11,919 nt of DNA from Euperipatoides rowelli (taxonomy: Eukaryota > Onychophora > Udeonychophora > Euonychophora > Peripatopsidae): assembly GCA_003024985.2 (NCBI GenBank), contig PXIH01S0036426.1; one strand, 5' to 3'. Shown here piece after piece: positions 5,821 through 11,919 of the stretch. A program made the translations under genes and the position numbers. Position 1 is the stretch's first letter; each line of letters begins with the position of its first letter. The notes under the pieces are model-generated. The model saw only the letters and a program-made list of their open reading frames with translations, was not told where the DNA came from and made no database searches.

Positions 5821-8800
5821 ACATGGAAAATTAGACATAAATTATTAAACTTACTGTCAGTCAATGTAAGGACTTTAAACAAAAGGAGAATGGGGGAAGC
5901 TAATTATCAGGGTTTTGGCAAAGTTTAATGTTTCACTATTCTTTTAGCAGGAAATAAGGCGAGCTGCCATGGATGGTATGGAAATATGGAAGTTATTGGA
6001 AGTAAACTATGTCATTAAAAAAAACACCAATCCTTAAAGGAGGAGTGCAATGGCAATAATTGTGTCGAAAACCATTTCCCATGGAATTACGTTGATAATC
6101 TCTATAGGAGAAAGAATTATGACTTTGAAAATATTCGTTGATAATCTCTATAGGAGAAAGAATTATGACTGAAAATATGCATTTAAGATGTTGCTAATCA
6201 ATATTCACATGCCAACGATTCTCATGGAAAAAAAAAGCTAAATGGAAAATTATTGAGGACATTTGTAAGGCCAATGAAGGTGACTATGTTGTTCTTGCTG
6301 GGGACATGAATATTAACAATACTGCAGGCGAATGAAAAGTATTGCAGTTTCTTGAGGTTTATAATTTAATTGATGTAGCATCTTACACTGATTTTATTGT
6401 TTTGCCTGCAAGAGTTGACAGAAGGTCTGCCAATAGACTGGACATAATATTTATATCGCCTACAAGGAACTATTCTTATCAGATAAAATATATGGTTATT
6501 CCATACATTGACCATTTTGCGCTAAGTATGGATGTTAAGTATAACTCAAGTGTGTTTGAATCTTATTATAAAGTGGGATTAATTCCAGCATGGAATACTG
6601 AACTAGTGAAGTGCCTATTAAATATGTTTAATCAAATATTTAATGATGAAAGTGAAATAGCATGGTGGGAGATTAACCCTTTCCACTCCACTGAATTCAG
6701 AGAATTTGGTTTCTACAGCTCCACAATAAAAATGAAAAATCGATTTTTTTTTAAAAAATTAAGATTAGTATTCTTTTAATTAATTTTTTTAAAAAAATCT
6801 TTTGGGATATTAAAGACAAATATATTTTGACTCTTTGAAACGAAAAAAAAAATAGTAATTGAAGCATATTTGAATATAATAAAGATTATTGATTATGAAA
6901 TACAAGGAAATGAAAATGGCAATTCAGAATCGACTTAGAGTGGAACTATTAAATTGAAAATGGCGATTGAGAATCGCGATTGGAGTGTAAAGAGTTAATA
7001 AAGTTTTTCTTAAGATGATACCAAAAAGGAATAAAATTAACGTTGTGGTAAACCAAAAAAAAAGATTCAAGGCCCATAGCTTTGATAAACCATGACATAA
7101 AGATATTGCAGAGGATGATATTGGAGAGAATTATAGAGGTTTCATAGTAAATGATGGATAGTGGTGTTTTTGGTATTAGTAATTGTCTATTCAGATGGCT
7201 TTGATGATGCATCATGCTGTTTTCAACAGGCTTCATAAAAAACAAAAGAAAAAAATCCTATTTGGTAAGACTGGATATGAAAAATGCCTTCAATAACATA
7301 AATGTCAAATATTTGAGGTATGTTTTGGAAAAGTATCTTGGAAAGACTAAAACTTTGGAATTAATGATTAGGACAATTGAGATAAAATATCTTGCCTTCG
7401 TTAGTGATAATAGTATATATTTCATCAAGAAATGGAAAATACAATTTTGCAGGGGTCACCTCTGTCACCTTTATTGTATACCTTTTATTTAGCTGAGCTT
7501 CATGCAAAAAGCATGGAGGGAGTGAAGGGAGTATATGTTAGTGGTAAAGGTAATGTTGTTAGTCTTATTGCTTATTTGGATGATATCACAATGGTAGTGA
7601 GAGGAAAGGAGCAATTGGATAGGCTACATGTGATTTTAGCTACTAGAGTTTTCTTCTATTACAGGATCTATTGTTAATTATCAGAAATCTTATGTTTATT
7701 ACATAGTGGGCAATAAGACAATTGTATAAAAGCAATATCAGGGGAGCCATGAGAAGATACTGGTGATACCTTTTCCATTGAGATGGGCAATATACCACAA
7801 GTTTTTTTACTTACTGAACATATTAAAGAAGAAGAAAAACTATTAAAGAATTTCCCATTGATAAATTGCTTGGGATGGCTGAAAAGAGTTGATATATTAA
7901 ATAGACTTGCATTGCTTAAGTTTTGGTACTATTTGCCTTTTGCAATATTAACAGGCACTCTAGTCAAAATGTTTAACCAATTTACACAAAATGTTATTTT
8001 GGGAAAATTTAAGATCATGTTGTGAATGAAACTAATTATCTACTTCATATAGGGGGGGGGGCAGGGATTAATTGACATAGATAGAGGTAAAAGAGTAATG
8101 GATTTTAGAATGGTGGGAACATGTTTCACTGGGGAAGGGCTATGGAGAAAATATGGAGAGGAGAGTATGTTGGATTACACATACTTTATAATGGTGGTGA
8201 AATAATTATCCAGATGTGTACAGAGAGTTGTAGATAACCATGGTGTTGGTGGAATTAATACCAAAAAAGCTATTAATGCAGGAAATAGAACTCCATTTAA
8301 CACAGTATCGAAACAGAAAAGTAGACCTTAGGATTGTCAAAAAACTTAAATGTGCAGGCAAGTTTGCTTATTTTATAATTAAATTTTGTTGGAAATACTG
8401 CCTACGAAGGCTACATTAAATGGTATAGGTATATTGAAAACTGATCAGTTTTTTTTTGTTAAGTTCATCTGGAAACGATGGAGCACCTTTTTCAGTGCAC
8501 AAATATTGGATCAATGTTTTTTTTTTGTGAATAGAATAAACAGAAAATTTAACAAGTCCATTGTATTAGCTGCAAGGGAATTTTCTAATGTGCCCTTTCG
8601 GTGTAAAAAGTTGTTTATATCAATAATCTGTTGCAGGTAGTAGAGTTCAGTCCATTGATAAGTATGTCCTTGATGAGATAAAATATACACAAGGGATCTC
8701 TTTGCATTTCATGATTTGGTAATGCAGAAGATATGAGACAGAGAAATTATGTAGGCTGGATAAAGGAAAAGAACTTTATCGGAGAACATTGGGTAACTAT

Positions 8801-8955
8801 TTTACTCTGTCGTGCATGAGGGGGAGTACATCTCATTGTATTTTTGTTATAAGCTCTTTTTTTGTGTGAATTTATTTAAATGTTATAACGTCTTGGATCT
8901 CAAGATAAGGTTCATAGACCATAGGTATAATAGGAAATATCACCTTTTTGTATAG
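5821..8955 (+). pseudogene. Broken ORF2 of the LINE: APE endonuclease, reverse transcriptase, C-terminal zinc region
   Basis: ORF2 nicks target DNA and reverse transcribes the element RNA at the nick. Endonuclease signs: LSVNVR (5851-5868); the Q-E motif (5948-5953), preceded by a TAG at 5945; NIHMP (6200-6214); GDMN (6300-6311), followed by a TGA at 6333; RLD (6435-6443); and the D-H pair (6510-6515). Reverse transcriptase signs: IPKRNK (7018-7035); RPIALIN (7070-7090); motif A LDMKNAF with its Asp at 7274-7276; motif B QGSPLSPLLY (7450-7479); and motif C Y-L-D-D (7573-7584). Then come NYQKS, the thumb segment WLKRVDILNRLALLKFWYY (7876-7932) and GQGLIDI (8059-8085 region). The C-terminal E-T-M-E-H-L-F-Q-C lies at 8472-8498. 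The last piece, about 52 codons ending at the TAG at 8953, has the usual LINE end (RFIDHRYNRKYHLFV). At least eight frame changes or stops are visible. Confidence 0.88.
6090..6170. repeat. 35-bp tandem duplication inside the endonuclease region
   Basis: The block beginning cgttgataatctctatagga is identical at 6090-6124 and 6136-6170, a period of 46 bp. The 11 bp after the first copy resemble the sequence after the second with two bases missing. Since 46 is not a multiple of three, the duplication alone breaks the ORF2 frame. It happened after or during the element's decay, because the copies are still identical. Confidence 0.92.
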
Positions 8956-8966
8956 AAAAGAAAGTG

Positions 8967-8980
8967 AGGCTTAAAAGCCT
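8967..8980 (+). other. 3' UTR stem-loop of the LINE
   Basis: AGGCTT pairs perfectly with AAGCCT across a two-base loop, 12 bp after the last ORF2 stop. In some LINEs a 3' stem-loop is recognised by the reverse transcriptase. Here the role is inferred only from its position. Confidence 0.5.
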
Positions 8981-9014
8981 TTTATTATTTATGTATATAG
9001 TTTTATTGTTTTTT

Positions 9015-9020
9015 AATAAA
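9015..9020 (+). promoter_or_regulatory. Polyadenylation signal at the LINE 3' end
   Basis: AATAAA is followed at once by three more A and then 'caaag'. With the stem-loop upstream it marks the likely 3' terminus of the element at about 9023-9027. The A tail is short or eroded. Confidence 0.55.
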
Positions 9021-9027
9021 AAACAAA

Positions 9028-9461
9028 GTAATTTTTAACCTTACATATTTATCAGATATCAGGTCAACAGAGTGTACAAATAATTTCCCTCAGTATTAAA
9101 TACAATATTTTTGAATACTAATGTTTAAAATAAAGTACATGATCCATTATTTGGAATAGATTTAACAGTACAATATTACAATAGTTTGGATTTATAAAAA
9201 TAGAATATATTAATTGTATTAAGTTATTGTGAAAAAAACATCCTGGGAAAGTAGGCCTAGGTTTATAGGCTCATTTTTATATTTGCCTCCTTAATCATTT
9301 GAAGTAGACACATATTAGTAATTTTTACTGATGTTATATAAAAAATGTAAGGGACATGATCTCTTTATTAAAAATTGACTGCCATATTAATACTTGGAGT
9401 ATATATTTTTTGGCAAATGTACATAATAATTAAAGCCATAATGATTATGTCTCTTCTTTGA
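9028..9461. other. Non-coding A+T-rich DNA
   Basis: I see no gene or element beyond the LINE 3' end. Reading frames are short on both strands. Confidence 0.4.
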
Positions 9462-9490
9462 GTGTGTGTGTGTGTGAGAGAGAGAGAGAG
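9462..9490. repeat. Compound microsatellite (GT)n(GA)n
   Basis: About seven GT units (9462-9475) pass directly into about seven GA units (9476-9490). A short pyrimidine run (tctctctctt, near 9506-9515) follows and could pair with the GA part. Compound GT/GA tracts are typical of animal nuclear DNA and are likely to be length-polymorphic. Confidence 0.95.
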
Positions 9491-10849
9491 TTAGTTTAGT
9501 TATTTCTCTCTCTTTTCCCAAACATAATTTTAATTACCGGGCCCTCTCTGGAAGTAAAGATTATTAATAAAAATGCTATTCTTAATTTTTACGATCTTGA
9601 CAAGAAAAGTAAAGACAGAGAAGTGCTAAACCTTCTGACATACTATAACAAATTATACTGTATGGACTAGACAAGTAAGTGTCGATGCTATTTTTAAAAC
9701 AATAGGCAAAAAAATGACTGGAAGTGGTTAAAAAAATGGGGTTGCCGTTTTTTTTTGAGAAAAAAAATAAAAACAGGGAAAATTAGAACATCAATGATTT
9801 GCTTCCCATTTTAACCCCCTCAAACAACCCATGCCAATCATGAGGTAATAACCCTAACAGAAATATAGGGCTGGTTGAAAATAAACAATCTGGTTTACAA
9901 AAAAAAGGACTACTAAGATAACTTTGATTCCCATTTCATCAGATTAGAATCTAATTGGCAAATCCTCTTATGGTGTATACATGTTGGCAAATCATGTTGG
10001 CAAACTGACTAATTGTTTCACTCGATTATTACAGCAGGAAGAAAATTAAAATTTATATGGCAAGGGTTTACATTTATGATCTAGGGCAGAATTCATGGGT
10101 TGATTTTGGCCTCACAAGACCATGATGTCAGTATGAAATATGTATGAAGAAAAAAATGTATCTCAACTACTATGCCAAGGGGAGAAAAAAGGTTTTCTCT
10201 CTCCCCTTAAAACTAATCCCTTGAATAGAAATTCTCCATCATTAATTGAGATATTTTATAAGAAAAATGAAATCCTTTGACCGGGGTAACAGATTATTTA
10301 TTTGAGGAATTAAATTTGAAAAGTTTTGTCTGATAAAAACCTAAACATCAAGTGGATTTTAGAGCATGCTTATCGAGTTTAAAAAACGAATCTTTATTCT
10401 GGAATTCTGGCACTGTAAATTGTTTGAATAATTAGTCCTGCACGGGAATGCTGAGTAAAAGGAAGAATAGGGACTTTCCTAAACAAAATGGGTATCTTGT
10501 CTATAGGCGTTATTAGTTTCGAAAGCTAGACTTAATTTTATACAAAACCTAAGTTAGTAACTATACCCTGGATACTTTTGGCAAATAATTTTTCATCACT
10601 GACATTTCAGCCCTGACAAAATTTGGAAATACCAAATATCCCTTCTCTTTATTGTAATGACAAACTCTGGAAATTGATGAAATGAACTGGTTATTTGTCT
10701 ATAGTGAATCATGAAACCTAGATGCTGTATTGCATAATATTATACATGTTTTATTCATTTTTCTAGAGTGATATCTAAATGTGAACTAACTTTTATTTGG
10801 TACAGTACTATAGGTTTTTGTAAATGTAATTGATGAGTAAGCAGGTTGG
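9491..10849. other. Non-coding DNA without recognised genes
   Basis: I see no convincing coding region, RNA gene or element end. One inverted repeat at 10177-10208 is listed separately. A palindromic T/A run (T8-gag-A8) lies near 9749-9767. Confidence 0.4.
10177..10208. repeat. Inverted repeat with a four-base bulge
   Basis: AAGGGGAGAAAA (10177-10188) pairs with TTTTCTCTCTCCCCTT (10193-10208), whose extra 'tctc' would bulge out. The purine/pyrimidine asymmetry suggests expansion of a CT-rich run as a possible origin. Confidence 0.6.
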
Positions 10850-11025
10850 AGTTGGTAGCTATAACCAACTTGTATGGCTGTGAACATATATTTTTATTTC
10901 ATCCCCTTTGAAATTGTTGGTTTCAACAATTTAACTTGACTTGTTAGACTTAGTTCTGGAACTGATAGGTTCTATTCTGCTGGAGCTCACAGAATGGAAC
11001 TTGTGGTTTTGTTCACTAAAACCAC
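10850..11025. other. Cluster of consecutive perfect or near-perfect stem-loops
   Basis: Five stem-loops lie in 176 bp. AGTTGGT/ACCAACT is at 10850-10870 and AAATTGTTG/CAACAATTT at 10911-10932. AGTTC/GAACT is at 10952-10963. GTTCTATTCTG/CAGAATGGAAC is at 10969-11000 and holds 11 pairs, one of them G-T. GTGGTTTT/AAAACCAC is at 11003-11025. Two smaller ones follow: GCGAG/CTCGC at 11083-11106 and CTCTG/CAGAG at 11129-11142. There is no reading frame across the region. It may be a structured non-coding RNA, a degenerate element or coincidence. Confidence 0.5.
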
Positions 11026-11314
11026 CACATGCCTTTCTAGGTCAANCTATTATAGGATTGCCATGACAAAAAAAATGACTATGCGAGCAAAATTTCAGGG
11101 TCTCGCTTATTGATTAGGAGCCAAAGACCTCTGAAACCAGAGATCTCTCCCTTTTTTTTTGAAAAAAAAAATGGAAATTTGGAAAAGGTTACTGGTATTT
11201 GATATCTAATAATGTTGCGAAAAATGCACAACACGTGAACAAAAATTACACAATAAAAATATGGAATTAATAAAGAATAATATATTATAAATACTAGCCT
11301 TTTTTTCGTCCCAT

Positions 11315-11760
11315 CAGTGTAGATGTACACTGGCTGGTAACAAAAAAATATAAGAAATATGATTTTACTAATGCTAAAAATTTATAAAATTATTTACAAA
11401 ATATGTTACATAAATGTTTTGTCAATGCGAAGCATCTAGGGTTAGAATGCCCAGTATCGGCCCACAACAAACATTTTTAATAACAACAACCATCACTGAA
11501 AAGGCTGAGGAACTATTATGTAGGTGTTGTGTCAGTGCAAAGCACAACATAATACAATGCACTGGACCTTAATAAACAATTTCAATGACCACAACAGTTA
11601 TCAATAACAATGGGGAAGGAAATAAAAGGAAAATTATTACGTAAATGATGTGTCAGTGCGATTCACCAATTATAAAAAATGCAACACACTCCCCACAATA
11701 AACAATTTTGTTAGGTAAGTGTTGTGTCAGTGAGAAGCAGCATATCAGAACGTCTCACTG
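11315..11760. repeat. Degenerate repeat array with hairpin-forming units
   Basis: A unit with core TGTGTCAGTGCGAAGCA recurs, starting at 11411, 11521, 11642 and 11716 (intervals of 110, 121 and 74 bp). A more distant relative lies at 11315. In three units the core pairs with a downstream arm: CAGTGT/ACACTG (11315-11332), CAGTGC/GCACTG (11533-11564) and CAGTGA/TCACTG (11728-11760). Downstream of the arm, several units share 'aataaacaat' or 'aacaataaatat'. The units are too diverged to be a recent satellite. No coding potential is seen and the family is not recognised. Confidence 0.65.
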
Positions 11761-11919
11761 GTCAGTAACAATAAATATATTGCATGAAATTATAAAAATA
11801 AATAGTAATAAGAAATATGAAAATACAACTATATATGGAAAATTTTATAGAAAGCCGAGCTCAATGGAATGTTGATGCTGTCACAAATTTATATTGAGTA
11901 ACTGGGTTCCTTAATAAAT

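Larger units (their letters stand above)
4343..9027 (+). mobile_element. Full-length but degenerate LINE (L1/Tx1-like non-LTR retrotransposon)
   Basis: A complete non-LTR element order can be followed across about 4.7 kb on one strand. ORF1 carries zinc knuckles (4343-5673). ORF2 carries an APE-type endonuclease, a reverse transcriptase, a thumb region and a C-terminal zinc-binding region (5821-8955). A short 3' UTR follows, with a stem-loop, AATAAA and a small A run. Stops and frameshifts break both frames many times, so the copy is dead. Assignment to the L1/Tx1 side rests on three things: the knuckle-bearing ORF1, the 'G-G-Q-G-L-I-D-I' segment after the reverse transcriptase, and the E-T-x-E-H-L-F motif near the C terminus. 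The clade is a judgement from motif style, not a tree. Target-site duplications were not found; decay may have erased them. Confidence 0.85.

Noticed and set aside
6949-7245. Minus-strand 98-codon open frame
   Set aside because: It is the opposite strand of the LINE reverse transcriptase, whose motifs read clearly on the plus strand.
11079-11330. Minus-strand 83-codon open frame
   Set aside because: It is rich in Ile, Phe, Tyr and Lys from A+T-rich DNA and runs through hairpins and homopolymers. No domain is recognisable.
11315-11760. CRISPR-like array
   Set aside because: Units are diverged, spacing is irregular (74 to 121 bp) and the genome is eukaryotic.

Overview
The window looks like A+T-rich nuclear DNA from an animal, probably an invertebrate. 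It contains no bacterial-type gene organisation. It does contain a decayed LINE with an APE-type endonuclease and reverse transcriptase, a SINE with A-tailed target-site duplications, a compound GT/GA microsatellite, many homopolymer runs and six ambiguous bases. The species cannot be read from the sequence; an arthropod or mollusc is only a guess. No host gene is certain.

Layout. 1-350: nothing recognised. 351-624: two diverged tandem copies of a repeat with a period of about 154 bp. 1351-1732: a SINE-like insertion with exact 16-bp target-site duplications, a B-box-like motif and a bulged hairpin. 2009-2458: two weak candidate exons on the minus strand. 2881-3732: a short retro-insertion holding one open frame, a LINE ORF1 (gag-like, zinc-knuckle) protein of 261 residues, with an A-rich tail and an 18-bp direct repeat at its ends. 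About 4343-9027: a second, full-length but heavily broken LINE of L1/Tx1-like type on the same strand. Its order is ORF1 (RNA-binding-like region and zinc knuckles), APE endonuclease, reverse transcriptase, thumb, C-terminal zinc-binding region, 3' UTR stem-loop and AATAAA. 9028-11919: non-coding, with a microsatellite, a cluster of stem-loops (10850-11142) and a degenerate hairpin repeat array (11315-11760).

How the parts relate. The full-length LINE has the kind of enzymes that move A-tailed RNAs. The SINE and the ORF1-only insertion both carry A-rich 3' ends and duplications that begin with A runs, as expected of elements moved in trans by such a LINE. The most interesting object is the ORF1-only insertion. 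It resembles the 'half-LINE' arrangement known from mammalian HAL1, but in a Tx1-like lineage. Its frame is open while the neighbouring LINE is riddled with stops and frameshifts, and five of the window's six ambiguous bases lie inside it.
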